NCBI GenBank assembly: GCA_942491345.1
Contig: CALOAN010000048.1
Location: 62,001-126,000 of the forward strand
From: JAHEEL01 sp942491345
GTDB taxonomy: Bacteria; Actinomycetota; Acidimicrobiia; Spongiisociales; UBA5794
Length of the DNA: 64,000 bases
Direction: 5' to 3'
Shown one piece after another: positions 1-8,977 of the stretch (position 1 is its first letter; the number at the start of each line of letters is the position of its first letter). The notes under the pieces are model-generated. The model saw only the letters and a list, made by a program, of their open reading frames with translations. It did no database searches and had not been told where the DNA came from. A program made the translations under genes and the position numbers.

Positions 1-440
1 AGATTGCGGACTTCGGACCGGACGAGGCGTCGGCTCAGGCCAAGGGTGTCGACCGAACGGTTTGCCAGACGCCCATACCCGAGGCGTTCGGCTGCCGCGT
101 TGAGGAACGAGAGATCGAATCGAACGTTATGGCCGACGATCACCGCATCTCCGATGAATTCGAGGAATGCCGGGAGCGCCTCTCCGATGGCCGGCGCCTC
201 GATGACCATCGCCTGCGTAATGCCGGTGAGCACCGTGATGAAGGGGGGGATTTCAGTGCCGGGGTTCACGAGCGTTTGGAAGGTGCCAACAAGTTCACCG
301 CCGAGGTACTTGACTGCACCGATCTCGGTGATCTCGCAGCTGGCGGCGGTCGCCCCCGTGGTCTCGAGGTCGAGAACACAGAATGGAACGGCGTGGAGCG
401 CCGCTTCCATGTCCTCGAATGTTCGTTGCCCGGCCAGCAT
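1..440 (-). CDS. DEDDh 3'-5' exonuclease (DnaQ/epsilon-like), C-terminus beyond window
   Basis: The first ~146 residues of an exonuclease read on the minus strand from an ATG at 440 with a GGAGGT site 5-6 bases upstream; the frame is open to the window edge. LDLETTG (exo I, residues ~24-30) and GHNVRFDLSFL (exo II, ~110-120) are seen, so a metal-dependent 3'-5' exonuclease fold is clear. The start (QRTFEDM...FCVLDLETTG) resembles actinobacterial proteins that join a DEDDh exonuclease to a UvrC-like GIY-YIG domain, but the second half is off the window, so a plain epsilon-like protein cannot be excluded. It is divergent from the DsbA-like gene that follows. Confidence 0.85.
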   Translation of the reverse strand, partial: MLAGQRTFEDMEAALHAVPFCVLDLETTGATAASCEITEIGAVKYLGGELVGTFQTLVNPGTEIPPFITVLTGITQAMVIEAPAIGEALPAFLEFIGDAVIVGHNVRFDLSFLNAAAERLGYGRLANRSVDTLGLSRRLVRSEVRN

Positions 441-537
441 CGCGACCTCCGCCCGACGACGCTACACCGAACAAACGTTCGATTCAAGCATCGTACGGCA
501 ATTTGCGGACATGGGACACGCCGTTGAAACTGGTTGC

Positions 538-1047
538 ATGATCTTCCAGGGCCGGATCTACTACGACTTCTCGCCGCCGGTGTGGAAGTTCTACCGCTTC
601 CTCACGGCCGCGTCGAACGACGGCGCCGACCTCCGGCTCGAATGGCGGCCCTTCCTCACCGAAGGCGATCTGCAGAGCACGGTCGGATTGGCCCTCGTTG
701 AGTCGGTGCGACGTCGGTTCCCGGATCGTCACGGGGCGTACCTCCAAGCGCTGCTGGCCCTGCGACACCTCGAAGGGGCCGATTTGGCGGATCCCAGCGT
801 GGCCGCCGTCGCTTCGAAATCGGCTTCCATCGGCGCGACGATTGAGCCGGACTTCGACGCGGTTGAGCGCTCGACGGAGGAGGGGACCCGCATCGGCGTC
901 TCCGCCACCCCTTCGGTTTTCCGGCACGGTCCGGTGCTTCGCGTGGAGGTCAATCCGGCCGCCTATTCGGGCAACACCCTGGCGCGCCTCAGGCTCATCG
1001 ACGGTGTGCTCGACGACGACGGGATCTGGAGCCTCAGCAAGCCCTAG
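538..1047 (+). CDS. DsbA-family thioredoxin-fold protein without CXXC
   Basis: About 169 residues. IYYDFSPPVWKFYRFL at the N-terminus matches the first strand and active-site region of DsbA/2-hydroxychromene-2-carboxylate isomerase proteins, but no CXXC is present, so it is more likely isomerase/transferase-like than a disulfide oxidoreductase. An insert helical domain (LQALLALRHLEGADL) and the late VSATPSVF segment with the cis-Pro region agree with the fold. ATG at 538 was chosen because homology begins there; an ATG at 511 is in frame. It meets the following methyltransferase gene tail to tail, sharing CTAG at the two stop codons. Substrate unknown. Confidence 0.7.
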   Translation: MIFQGRIYYDFSPPVWKFYRFLTAASNDGADLRLEWRPFLTEGDLQSTVGLALVESVRRRFPDRHGAYLQALLALRHLEGADLADPSVAAVASKSASIGATIEPDFDAVERSTEEGTRIGVSATPSVFRHGPVLRVEVNPAAYSGNTLARLRLIDGVLDDDGIWSLSKP

Positions 1048-1826
1048 GGCCGCCGGCGCTGACGGACCGCTTCGAAGAGCATGACGGCGGCGGAGACGGA
1101 CGCGTTCAGTGAATCGGCGAGTCCCGCCATCGGTATGCGAATCGGCTTGCCGGATTCGCGCCAGGCCGCCGATACACCTTCGTGCTCGGATCCGACGACG
1201 ATGGTTGCGACCCCGGTGAGATCGGCGTCCCACAACTCGATTTCGGCGTCCGGTGTGGCAATGAACAGGGATCCCCTTCGGAGCGCCCATGCGATCGCGG
1301 TGTCGGCGTCGGTCACCGCGAACGGCACTGAGAACAAGGCACCTTGTGATGCTCTCACGACGTTCGGATTGAACGGATCGACGTTCGGCTCGGCGATGAG
1401 GAGGCCGGCCCCGGCCGCGTCGGCCGTGCGGAACATGGCACCGAGGTTGCCCGGCTTCTCGATGGACTCGGCCACGAGGGTGAGACCGCTCGCCAGCTCG
1501 TCGATCGATGGATCCCACACGGGGGCTACGGCAACAAGGCCGTCGGGGTGTTGGCGCATGGAGAGCTTGTCGAAGGCCCGTGCCGACGTAGAGGTGAGTT
1601 GGATCCCGGTCTCGGCGAGGGTCTCGGCGAGTGTCCGGGTCTCGGCGGCAGCGTACGTCTGGCACAAGAACGCCTCGGAAATCATGGTCCCGGCCGAAAG
1701 GGCGCTCCTTGTCTCTCGAGTCCCCTCGATGAGGAACATGCCGGAGGCTTCTCGCTGGCGGCGCCTCTTCAGGCGTGCGGTTGCCATGATCCGCGTATTC
1801 GTTGGACTCTCGATATGCGAGGTCAC
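1044..1826 (-). CDS. SpoU/TrmH-family RNA 2'-O-methyltransferase
   Basis: About 260 residues. An N-terminal substrate-binding part (RRRQREASGMFLIEGTRE, residues ~25-42) is followed by the SPOUT knot with the three family motifs: NLGAMFRTADAAG, VVGSEHEGVS, and the C-terminal IPMAGLADSLNASVSAAV. It should transfer a methyl group from SAM to a ribose in rRNA or tRNA in the cytoplasm; the target base cannot be told. GTG at 1826 was chosen because homologues begin with a TSxxNPRI-like segment, here TSHIESPTNTRI; an internal ATG lies at 1787. The GTG overlaps the stop of the upstream TPM gene (GTGA), which implies translational coupling. Confidence 0.88.
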   Translation of the reverse strand: MTSHIESPTNTRIMATARLKRRRQREASGMFLIEGTRETRSALSAGTMISEAFLCQTYAAAETRTLAETLAETGIQLTSTSARAFDKLSMRQHPDGLVAVAPVWDPSIDELASGLTLVAESIEKPGNLGAMFRTADAAGAGLLIAEPNVDPFNPNVVRASQGALFSVPFAVTDADTAIAWALRRGSLFIATPDAEIELWDADLTGVATIVVGSEHEGVSAAWRESGKPIRIPMAGLADSLNASVSAAVMLFEAVRQRRRP

Positions 1827-4072
1827 CAGCCGCCGCCACCGCCGGAGGAGAAGCCACCGCCGCCGCCGAAGCCGCCGAAGCTGCCGCCACTCCAGGATGA
1901 CCCGCCCCACGACGAGCCACCGCTGGAGCCGAATCCGCCGCCGCCGCCCCACCACGAGCCCCGATCCTGGGACCACGACGTGTCTTTGTAGACCGGTTCC
2001 CAGCCGAAGGAATCCGAGACACCGCGGGTGATCACCCAGTGGTGATAGAAGAACGTGAACGGGTCGAACGACCCGATACCGGATGGGATCGGAGACCCGG
2101 TCCAGCTGTCGTTCTGTCCGCTCGTGCCGGCATGGGCGAGTTCGGGAGCGAACCGGTCCGCGTCGTCGATGCTGCTGTCCGCCAAGGCGCGCCGCTGCGC
2201 CGCATAGGCGAGGGCAAACCGGCGCGGGCCGCGAGGATCAGAGGCCCCGAAGGCGGCAGCGACGTCTGCGTATGAGCCGACGAGCCCGAGTTCGTGGAGT
2301 GCGTCCCGGGCTTCGAGCCAGCGCCGCATTGCTTGACTCGGCTCCAGGGACATCGCCAGCACTCCCGCGATCGTGCGAGCGGAATCGCTCGTGGTGTACG
2401 TGGCGAGTTCGTCGCGGAGTCTCTCGTAGACCTCAGGTCCGTCGTCTCTTCGGTTGAGAAGACCGGCAGTGATCGAGATCGGGAGACCGAGGCGGCGGGT
2501 GACGGCGCGTACGCGACTGACCTCTCCTTCCGTCATGAGGCCTGCGAGCGCAAACTCGACGGCTTCGGCCGGATCGAAACCGCGATCGCGGTGGAGTTGG
2601 TAGGCATCCAGGAACTCCGTGGTGTTGTCTTCGTTGCGGTTCATCAGCAGCAACGCGGCGATTGCAGCCGGATCTAGACCATCTGCGGTGAGACCCGCCG
2701 CTTTGGCACCGAGCGCCTTCCTGACTTGCTCGTAGCGTTCGACGGCGCGTGCAGTGTCATCTTCGAGGTCCGCCAGCGCCGCGGCGATCGCCGGTCGGGC
2801 GGTGGACTGGGGAAGCTGTTCGTAGAGCTGCTCGAGCCGATGGGTCTTCACGTCGGCTTCCGACGAGGCGGCCCGGTATTCTGCCACCGACTCGGAGAGT
2901 GGAGCCGTCCGGTCGAACGCTGCTGCTGCCTCGGCAAGCGCAGCTCCGAGGGCGGTCGGGACCACATCCCCGATCGGCGAAGGCGTGAGTTCTGCGATGA
3001 GCGCGTCCCCTGTCCGCCGTCGCGCTGCCGCGACTCTGTGTGGACGCAACGATGTCGTCAGGCGCTCGAGAGAGCGGCGCTTCGACTCGAACGCTGCGTC
3101 GTCCTTGAGATCGACCGCGAGCGCTTCATCGGCTGCCTCTTGGACGGCGTTCTCCAGAATGGGGCGCTCCTCTGATGCGCGCAGCTCCAAGGGCTCACGG
3201 GTCTCCCGCACGAGACGCTCCCGGTCGATGACGTCGAGCACGCCGAGGCTCCAGAGCGACTGGAGGGCAACCGTGTCGGAGGCATCGCCCGAGACAACTC
3301 GCCACAGTTCGTTGATCCCGTCGGCGGTCGGTACGTCACGTATCGGCGGAGCCTGCACCGCAAAGTCTGCGTATCTCGGCAGATCCGCTCCTGAGGGTTC
3401 GAGATCTGCGAGGTCGCCGTCGATCAGCCGCTCGCGCTCCTTCTTGATCTTCGTGGTGCGTTTGCGACGGCTCGAGTTGATCTGGCGGACGACCGAGAAG
3501 CCGAAGAAGCCGGCGATGCCGAGGAAGATGATCCAGCCGAAGGAGAAGCCCCCGGAGTCGGACTCGTCCGTCAGGTTCCCGGCGAGCGATTGTTCGACGG
3601 AGCCGACGATCGCAAGCAGTCCACCCTCGAAGTCGCCCGCCGAGAAGAAACTCCTGGCCGAACCGGCGATTGCGCTGCCGGGAACGCTGATGCCGCCTTG
3701 GGTCACGACCTCGGTCCTACGCTCGTCGAGCGACACCAGGACGAGGATCCCGTTCTCTTCCTCCGGGTCTCCGACGCCCCAGACGTTCGCCAGGTCGGCG
3801 GCGAAATCAGCCGGGTTGGCGCCTCGGCTGTCCTGGACGACAACCACCGCGATCGGGTTGCCGTAGTTGCCGACAATCCGGGAGATCGCATCCTCGATGC
3901 GCTGCGGGTCGTCGGCGACTCCGGGTTCGTCGGTGAAATACCCCTGGCAAACGACGCCCTGATACTCGCCGCAGTCCACGACGGCTCGCTGCGCAGCGGC
4001 CGGGGCAGCGGCCACGATCGCAGCGATCGCCACAAGGACTAGCGGAAGAAGGGAGCGCCGGAGCCGAATCAT
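1823..4072 (-). CDS. secreted/membrane TPM-domain protein with Gly-rich tail
   Basis: 749 residues. Residues 1-28 form a signal peptide ending AAPAAAQ. Residues ~30-160 are a TPM (TLP18.3/Psb32/MOLO-1) domain with the IAVVVVQDSRG and ENGILVLVSLDERR strands. A transmembrane segment follows near residues 174-195 (FGWIIFLGIAGFFGFSVV) and then a long, mainly helical cytoplasmic part. The last ~60 residues are extremely rich in Gly, Ser and Trp. TPM proteins of this build are common in Actinobacteria; their exact envelope role is unsettled. The last codon overlaps the GTG of the downstream methyltransferase. Confidence 0.8.
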   Translation of the reverse strand: MIRLRRSLLPLVLVAIAAIVAAAPAAAQRAVVDCGEYQGVVCQGYFTDEPGVADDPQRIEDAISRIVGNYGNPIAVVVVQDSRGANPADFAADLANVWGVGDPEEENGILVLVSLDERRTEVVTQGGISVPGSAIAGSARSFFSAGDFEGGLLAIVGSVEQSLAGNLTDESDSGGFSFGWIIFLGIAGFFGFSVVRQINSSRRKRTTKIKKERERLIDGDLADLEPSGADLPRYADFAVQAPPIRDVPTADGINELWRVVSGDASDTVALQSLWSLGVLDVIDRERLVRETREPLELRASEERPILENAVQEAADEALAVDLKDDAAFESKRRSLERLTTSLRPHRVAAARRRTGDALIAELTPSPIGDVVPTALGAALAEAAAAFDRTAPLSESVAEYRAASSEADVKTHRLEQLYEQLPQSTARPAIAAALADLEDDTARAVERYEQVRKALGAKAAGLTADGLDPAAIAALLLMNRNEDNTTEFLDAYQLHRDRGFDPAEAVEFALAGLMTEGEVSRVRAVTRRLGLPISITAGLLNRRDDGPEVYERLRDELATYTTSDSARTIAGVLAMSLEPSQAMRRWLEARDALHELGLVGSYADVAAAFGASDPRGPRRFALAYAAQRRALADSSIDDADRFAPELAHAGTSGQNDSWTGSPIPSGIGSFDPFTFFYHHWVITRGVSDSFGWEPVYKDTSWSQDRGSWWGGGGGFGSSGGSSWGGSSWSGGSFGGFGGGGGFSSGGGGGW

Positions 4073-4126
4073 GGACCCGATGATGGTCGTTCCCGCCGTG
4101 GATGCACAAACGGGCGGAGGCTCCGG

Positions 4127-5281
4127 TCAGTACAGATCGTAGTAACCGGCGATGAGACGGTCGCGAACACCGAGCCAGTCCGATAGGGATTCCTTGACGA
4201 TCATCTCGACGGCGGCGTCGTCGGCTGGTCCGGCGATCTCAACGTGGACCATCTGGGGTTCCGTTACCGGATGGCCGATCGACGAGAGCATCCGAATCGT
4301 GGCCTCATCGGCCCCGGTCTCGTCGACGATGCGACGCGACATGTCATCTGCGAAGGCGTGGTAGGTCTTGCCCACGTGTGCGGCCGGGTTCTTCCCTGCC
4401 GCGGCTTCGAGACTCATCGGGCGGTATGGGGTGATGAGTCCGCCGAATCGATTGCCGCGCCCGACCTGACCATCATCACCCGCCTCGGCTGAGGTGCCGG
4501 TGAGCGTGAGATACTGGGAATCGGGCGTGTCGGCTTGGTTGACTCTGACCGTCGTGTTTTCCCCGAAGACGTCGCGAACGAGTGCGAGGGCGTCGATCCG
4601 GACCCGCTCGATGACCTGGTCGTACGTGATTCGGTCGTGCACCTTGCGGGCGAGCACCGGAACGGCGACTGTCACGACGACCTCGGAACCGTGTCGAGCT
4701 CCCATCACCTTGATATCCCGACCGATCGGTACTTGGTCCCGATAGGCGGCTGAGTTCAGGTAGTGCTCGAGGCGGTAGACGACGTCTTCAAGTGCCGATA
4801 GGGGCACTGAGAGGGCGGCGAACGATGTGTCGTTCGCCCGCGGAACTCCGTCGTGATGACCCTGGGTCACGACATCGGCGAGGTCGGCGGCCGACTGGTT
4901 GAGCCAGATCTCGACATCAAAGGCATCGGGTGTTGCATCCGGCAGGATCCTGAGCAGTCGATCTCGTGTGTCGTCGGTCAGTGCTTCGACGTCGGGACGC
5001 CACTGGTCCGTGAAGTTGACCTTCCCGACCAGCACCAGGCGTGACCGTTTTGAGTGCTCACCACCTCCGAATCCAATATCGACGGATCCCGCTGCGAAGA
5101 TCGCCTTGTCCACGTTGAAGTGTTGCACCCGGCCCGTCTGCTCCAGCGAAGTTCGTGCGAGATCGCGGGCGAGATCTTCTGCGAGATGGTCGCAGATGGT
5201 GTCCGGGTGGCCGCTTCCTTTCCGTTCGACGAACTCGACGGGGGGGCGGAAGAGCGGCCGCTGGTTGATCGTGAGGTCCAT
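4127..5281 (-). CDS. archaeal-type S-adenosylmethionine synthetase
   Basis: 384 residues from the ATG at 5281. VEFVERKGSGHPDTICD near the N-terminus, NVDKAIFAAGSVD, and GNRFGGLITPYRPMSLEAAAGKNP in the C-terminal third are signatures of the archaeal-type methionine adenosyltransferase family (PF01941) rather than bacterial MetK. It makes S-adenosylmethionine from methionine and ATP in the cytoplasm. No SAM-cycle gene lies next to it, and the ordinary MetK, if present, is outside the window. An in-frame extension upstream to 5341 exists but overlaps the nitroreductase end and has no family similarity. Confidence 0.85.
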   Translation of the reverse strand: MDLTINQRPLFRPPVEFVERKGSGHPDTICDHLAEDLARDLARTSLEQTGRVQHFNVDKAIFAAGSVDIGFGGGEHSKRSRLVLVGKVNFTDQWRPDVEALTDDTRDRLLRILPDATPDAFDVEIWLNQSAADLADVVTQGHHDGVPRANDTSFAALSVPLSALEDVVYRLEHYLNSAAYRDQVPIGRDIKVMGARHGSEVVVTVAVPVLARKVHDRITYDQVIERVRIDALALVRDVFGENTTVRVNQADTPDSQYLTLTGTSAEAGDDGQVGRGNRFGGLITPYRPMSLEAAAGKNPAAHVGKTYHAFADDMSRRIVDETGADEATIRMLSSIGHPVTEPQMVHVEIAGPADDAAVEMIVKESLSDWLGVRDRLIAGYYDLY

Positions 5282-5321
5282 TGCACTCCTGAGTCGGCGC
5301 GCATCGTACTGCGACCCGTGT

Positions 5322-5933
5322 TCAATCCTGGACGTTGCCACCCCATCGTTCGCGGCGAACCGTGTCGGCGCGTCGGCCGCGGGAGAGAGATCCGGACCTT
5401 CGATCCGGCGCCGGGTGACCGATCGTCACGATCCCGACGGGCGACACATCCGCCGGGATCCCGAGGAGCTCTTCGATGGCGTCGATGTTGTGTGCGCCGA
5501 GGAAGCCGGCGGCGAGACCCTCGTCGACGGCGGCAAGAAGGAGCAGCATCATCGACGCCCCGCCGTCGACCCACCAGTACGGGATGGGCCATCCCTCTTC
5601 GCTCCCCTTCGGGCTGTGCTCGCCGCCCTTGTCCGCCTGGCGGTATCGCTCGAGGTAGGCACCCTTGCGTACGCAGATCATGACGTGGACCGGCGCTCTC
5701 GAGATCCACGGATCGAAGCCCTCGCTCACGTACTCGTCTTCTCCGGCGAGCCTGGCGATTTCGCGTCTCGTTGCTTCGTCGGTCACCGCCACAAACGAGA
5801 CACCCTGAGAGAAGCCTGCGCTTGGTCCGCGGCCGGCCCGATCGAGGATTCGGGTTAGCACATCGTCGTCGACGGGGACAGCGAGGTAGTTGCGAACCAT
5901 CCTGCGGCGGCGGACGACCTCGTCGAACTCCAT
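5322..5933 (-). CDS. nitroreductase-family FMN oxidoreductase
   Basis: 203 residues. VRRRRMVRNY (residues ~7-16), the RGPSAGFSQGVSFVAV segment (~34-50), and AAVDEGLAAGFLGA (~135-150) are the FMN-binding motifs of the nitroreductase family. It likely reduces an organic substrate with NAD(P)H through bound FMN in the cytoplasm. Homologues with this exact start are common in Actinobacteria and Chloroflexi and have no assigned substrate. It ends 40 bases before the SAM synthetase and starts one base after the pntB stop, so it is probably in the transhydrogenase transcript. Confidence 0.8.
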   Translation of the reverse strand: MEFDEVVRRRRMVRNYLAVPVDDDVLTRILDRAGRGPSAGFSQGVSFVAVTDEATRREIARLAGEDEYVSEGFDPWISRAPVHVMICVRKGAYLERYRQADKGGEHSPKGSEEGWPIPYWWVDGGASMMLLLLAAVDEGLAAGFLGAHNIDAIEELLGIPADVSPVGIVTIGHPAPDRRSGSLSRGRRADTVRRERWGGNVQD

Positions 5934-5934
5934 C

Positions 5935-7338
5935 TCAGAGGTCGAGCAGGGCTTCGGTCACGTTCTCGATCGCACCCTTTGCGTCGGAGAAGAGCATCAT
6001 GGTCGACGGCATGTAGAACAGGGGGTTGTCGATGCCGGCAAAGCCGGGGGACAGGCTCCGCTTGATGACGACTGTGGTTGCTGCGAGGTCGACTTCGAGG
6101 ATCGGCATGCCGTAGATCGGGCTTGTTCCGTCGTCCCGCGCGGAAGGATTCACCACATCGTTGGCCCCAACGACCAAGACAACGTCGGTGTTCGGGAACT
6201 TCGGGTTCGAGTGATCGAGGTCGAGGAGAACGTCGTACGGCACATCGGCCTCCGCGAGGAGCACGTTCATGTGACCTGGCATGCGTCCGGCCACTGGGTG
6301 GATTGCGTATTCGACGGTGATGCCTCGTTCCTCGAGGGCGGTAGCGAGTTCTCGCACGGCGTGCTGCGCTTGGGCTACTGCGAGGCCGTAGCCCGGCACC
6401 ACCAACACGCTCTGCGCGTAGTTGAGGGAGATCGCAACGTCTTCCGGGGTGGCACTGTTGACCGGCTTGTCGCCGGCGTCGATTGGTCCCGCACCCTCGG
6501 TTCCGAATCCGGCGAACAACACATTGGCGAGGGAACGGTTCATCGCCTCCGACATCTGCACGGTGAGGATGAAGCCCGCGGCTCCGACGAGCGCTCCGGC
6601 GATGATCAAACCCTGGTTCCCGATCACAAAGCCGGCCATCGAGGCGGCAACACCGGAGAGCGAGTTCAGCAACGAGATCACGACCGGCATGTCGGCGCCG
6701 CCGATCGGGATGACTCCGGTGACGCCGAGCACGAGTGCGATGCCGGCCAGGATCCAGTACCCGAGCGGCTCGTTCCAGGCGATCGCCCAGACCGAGGCGG
6801 ACGTCATCAGAAGGACGAGGACGAGGTTGAAGAACGGCCCGCCCGGGAGCGCGACCGGCTTCCCGGTGATGATGCCCTGGAGCTTCCCGTACGCAACGAA
6901 GCTGCCGGAGAAGGTGACCACACCGATGGCGATAGAGAGCGCCACCGTGACCTCGGTCTCCGTGGCGTATGCCGCGTCGGTTGCGACAACCGTGTCCGTC
7001 GCGACGATGGCGGCGAACGCAACAAGGGCCGAGGCCCCGCCTCCGAACCCGTTGAAAGCCGCGACGAGTTCCGGCATCGCCGTCATCTGAACTCGGAGGG
7101 CCAGGAGTGCACCAATTGCCCCTCCCAAGGCGAGACCGACGAGGATCACCCACCAAAGGGCGCTCAGGCCGGCATCGTTGGGAGAGTGGTCGTAGACCCA
7201 GTAGACGGTGACCACCGTCGCCAGCAGCATGCCCGCGGCCGCGATCTGGTTGCCGCGGCGGGCGGTGCGCGGCGACCCGAGTCCGCGCAGCCCGACGATG
7301 AAGAGCGCACCGGCGAGGAGGTAGAGAAGGGTGATCAT
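5935..7338 (-). CDS. pntB: NAD(P) transhydrogenase subunit beta
   Basis: 467 residues. The N-terminal half holds about eight membrane helices (first: ITLLYLLAGALFIVGL). The C-terminal third is the NADP(H)-binding dIII domain, with the VVPGYGLAVAQAQHAVREL and VAGRMPGHMNVLLAEA motifs and the late VVGANDVVNPSAR. Together with PntA it couples hydride transfer from NADH to NADP+ with inward proton flow across the cytoplasmic membrane. ATG at 7338 was chosen; it overlaps the pntA2 stop by four bases. Confidence 0.95.
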   Translation of the reverse strand: MITLLYLLAGALFIVGLRGLGSPRTARRGNQIAAAGMLLATVVTVYWVYDHSPNDAGLSALWWVILVGLALGGAIGALLALRVQMTAMPELVAAFNGFGGGASALVAFAAIVATDTVVATDAAYATETEVTVALSIAIGVVTFSGSFVAYGKLQGIITGKPVALPGGPFFNLVLVLLMTSASVWAIAWNEPLGYWILAGIALVLGVTGVIPIGGADMPVVISLLNSLSGVAASMAGFVIGNQGLIIAGALVGAAGFILTVQMSEAMNRSLANVLFAGFGTEGAGPIDAGDKPVNSATPEDVAISLNYAQSVLVVPGYGLAVAQAQHAVRELATALEERGITVEYAIHPVAGRMPGHMNVLLAEADVPYDVLLDLDHSNPKFPNTDVVLVVGANDVVNPSARDDGTSPIYGMPILEVDLAATTVVIKRSLSPGFAGIDNPLFYMPSTMMLFSDAKGAIENVTEALLDL

Positions 7339-7631
7339 CTCTTCGCCACCGGCTTCTTCTTGAACATCTCGAGCATCCGGTCGGTGACGAGGAAGCCGCC
7401 AACCACGTTGATCGTCGCAAAGGCCATTGCGAGGATGCCGAGGATGATGGCGACGGCGCCGTCGGCGAAGGCCGCTGCGATGATCGCACCGACGATGGTG
7501 ATGCCGGATATGGCGTTTGCCCCGGACATGAGCGGCGTGTGCAGCGTGGGCGGGACCTTCGAGATGACTTCGAAACCGACAAACGCCGCGAGGACGAACA
7601 CGACAATCCCTTGGATGAACTCGGGACTCAT
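7335..7631 (-). CDS. NAD(P) transhydrogenase alpha subunit, membrane part (PntA2/PntAB)
   Basis: 98 residues, nearly all membrane: three to four helices (FIQGIVVFVLAAFVGFEVI, ITIVGAIIAAAFADGAV, ILGILAMAFATINVVGGFLV). VPPTLHTPLMSGANAISGI is the diagnostic loop of the dII part of the alpha subunit. In enterobacteria this is the C-terminus of PntA; here it is a separate gene, the three-subunit arrangement found in many Alphaproteobacteria and Actinobacteria. Start and stop overlap both neighbours by four bases, so the three subunits are translationally coupled. Confidence 0.93.
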   Translation of the reverse strand: MSPEFIQGIVVFVLAAFVGFEVISKVPPTLHTPLMSGANAISGITIVGAIIAAAFADGAVAIILGILAMAFATINVVGGFLVTDRMLEMFKKKPVAKR

Positions 7632-8764
7632 GTCGCCTCCTCTTCCAGGCCCATCGCCGCTCGGGTTCTTGGGTTGATGATCTTGCCGCCGGACGTGATT
7701 GTTGCCGGCCCGGCAACGTCATCGTCGAGATCGACGGTCAGCCCGTCGTCGGTGCGCCACCGGCCGACGAGCTCCTGCAGGTTCCGGGCGTACATTCGGC
7801 TTGCGTCGGTCGCAACTCGGCTCGGGAGGTCGATCGGGCCGAGGATCTTCACGCCGTTGACGTCGACCACCTCGTCGGGGAGCGAACCTTCGACGTTGCC
7901 GCCGGATGATGCCGCCATGTCGACGATCACCGATCCAGGGTGCATGGAGGCGACGACGTCGGCGTTTATGAGCCTGGGCGCCGGTCGGCCGGGAATCTGG
8001 GCCGTTGTGACAACAAGATCCGACTTTGCCACGAAATCGGCGAGCACTTCTTGCTGCTTTGCGGCCGTCTCGGCATCGACCTCTTTCGCGTATCCGCCTT
8101 CGTCCATCTCCTGCGTCGGGGCCTCGACGAACTTGGCACCGAGGCTCTCGACCTGTTCCTTCGTCTCCGGACGGATGTCATAGGCGTGCACGATTGCTCC
8201 GAGCCGGCGGAGGGTCGCGATGGCCTGGAGGCCGGCAACACCAACTCCGAGGACGAGGGATCGTGCCGGCGGGATCGTGCCCGCAGCCGTCACGAGCATG
8301 GAAGGGAACTTCGGTGATTCGGCTGCGGCAAGCATCACGGCTGCGTAGCCGGCGACATTGGCCTGTGATGACAAGGCATCCATGGCCTGTGCGAGCGTGG
8401 TTCGCGGAACGGCCTCAACGGCGAGCGCGGTGATGTTCCGGTCTGCCAGCGCCTGGACGACGTCGGTGGCGACGAAGGGATCGAGGAACCCGGCGAGGAC
8501 GGCCCCTTCAGGAACCAGCATGATCTCATCAAAGGTTGGCCGCTCGACGCGGAGGATCAGGTCGGCGTTGTGGGCGGCCGCACCGTCCGGAACGATCGTT
8601 GCGCCTGCGTCCTCGTAGGCGTCGTCGGGGAAGCCGGCGGCCTCTCCCGCGCCGGCCTCTATCTGCACATCCCATCCCCAGCCCGTGAAGACCTTGACGG
8701 AGGCGGGAACGGCCGCGACGCGGCGTTCGTGAGGTGCTCGTTCCAGGGGGATTCCAAGTCGCAT
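7628..8764 (-). CDS. pntA: NAD(P) transhydrogenase alpha subunit, NAD-binding part (PntA1/PntAA)
   Basis: 378 residues. It starts MRLGIPLERAPHERRVAAVP, the alanine dehydrogenase/PntA N-terminal domain. The NAD-binding Rossmann motif is VLGVGVAGLQAIATLRRLGA (residues ~171-190) and the NAD loop DIRPETKEQVESLGA follows. It binds NAD(H) on the cytoplasmic side of the transhydrogenase. The gene is first in the operon; 123 bases separate it from the divergent alcohol dehydrogenase start at 8888, so both promoters must lie in that gap. Confidence 0.93.
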   Translation of the reverse strand: MRLGIPLERAPHERRVAAVPASVKVFTGWGWDVQIEAGAGEAAGFPDDAYEDAGATIVPDGAAAHNADLILRVERPTFDEIMLVPEGAVLAGFLDPFVATDVVQALADRNITALAVEAVPRTTLAQAMDALSSQANVAGYAAVMLAAAESPKFPSMLVTAAGTIPPARSLVLGVGVAGLQAIATLRRLGAIVHAYDIRPETKEQVESLGAKFVEAPTQEMDEGGYAKEVDAETAAKQQEVLADFVAKSDLVVTTAQIPGRPAPRLINADVVASMHPGSVIVDMAASSGGNVEGSLPDEVVDVNGVKILGPIDLPSRVATDASRMYARNLQELVGRWRTDDGLTVDLDDDVAGPATITSGGKIINPRTRAAMGLEEEAT

Positions 8765-8887
8765 CGGGCGGGACGCTAACTGATTTCGCTTGAGATGAGA
8801 ATTCAGACAGGGTCAAAACCTGACGCTTGCCGCACAGACACTTGCATCGGCGACCAATCGGTGTCATGGTCGAAGCAAGGAGGAAGG

Positions 8888-8977
8888 ATGCGCAGACAGA
8901 TACTCGACGCGCCCGGTCCCGTGACTGGCCGACCTCTGCACGTATCGGACGTCGATTCGCTTGAACCCGCTCAGGGC
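8888..8977 (+). pseudogene. zinc alcohol dehydrogenase, N-terminal fragment cut by the AT-rich insert
   Basis: An AAGGAGG site precedes an ATG at 8888. Thirty codons follow, through EPAQG, matching the start of the adh_fam_2 group of zinc-dependent alcohol dehydrogenases. After 8977 the sequence turns AT-rich, adds four foreign codons and stops at 8992. The missing piece should hold the catalytic CGVCRTDLH-type zinc ligand loop. The rest of the gene resumes at 31429. Confidence 0.8.

Noticed and set aside
4..537. Long N-terminal extension of the DsbA-like gene from the start of the window
   Set aside because: It is antisense to the clear DEDDh exonuclease, and similarity to the family starts only near 538.
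8864..8977. The left resolvase frame continues to 8864
   Set aside because: It reads the alcohol dehydrogenase start on the wrong strand; the true partner sequence is at 31195-31428.
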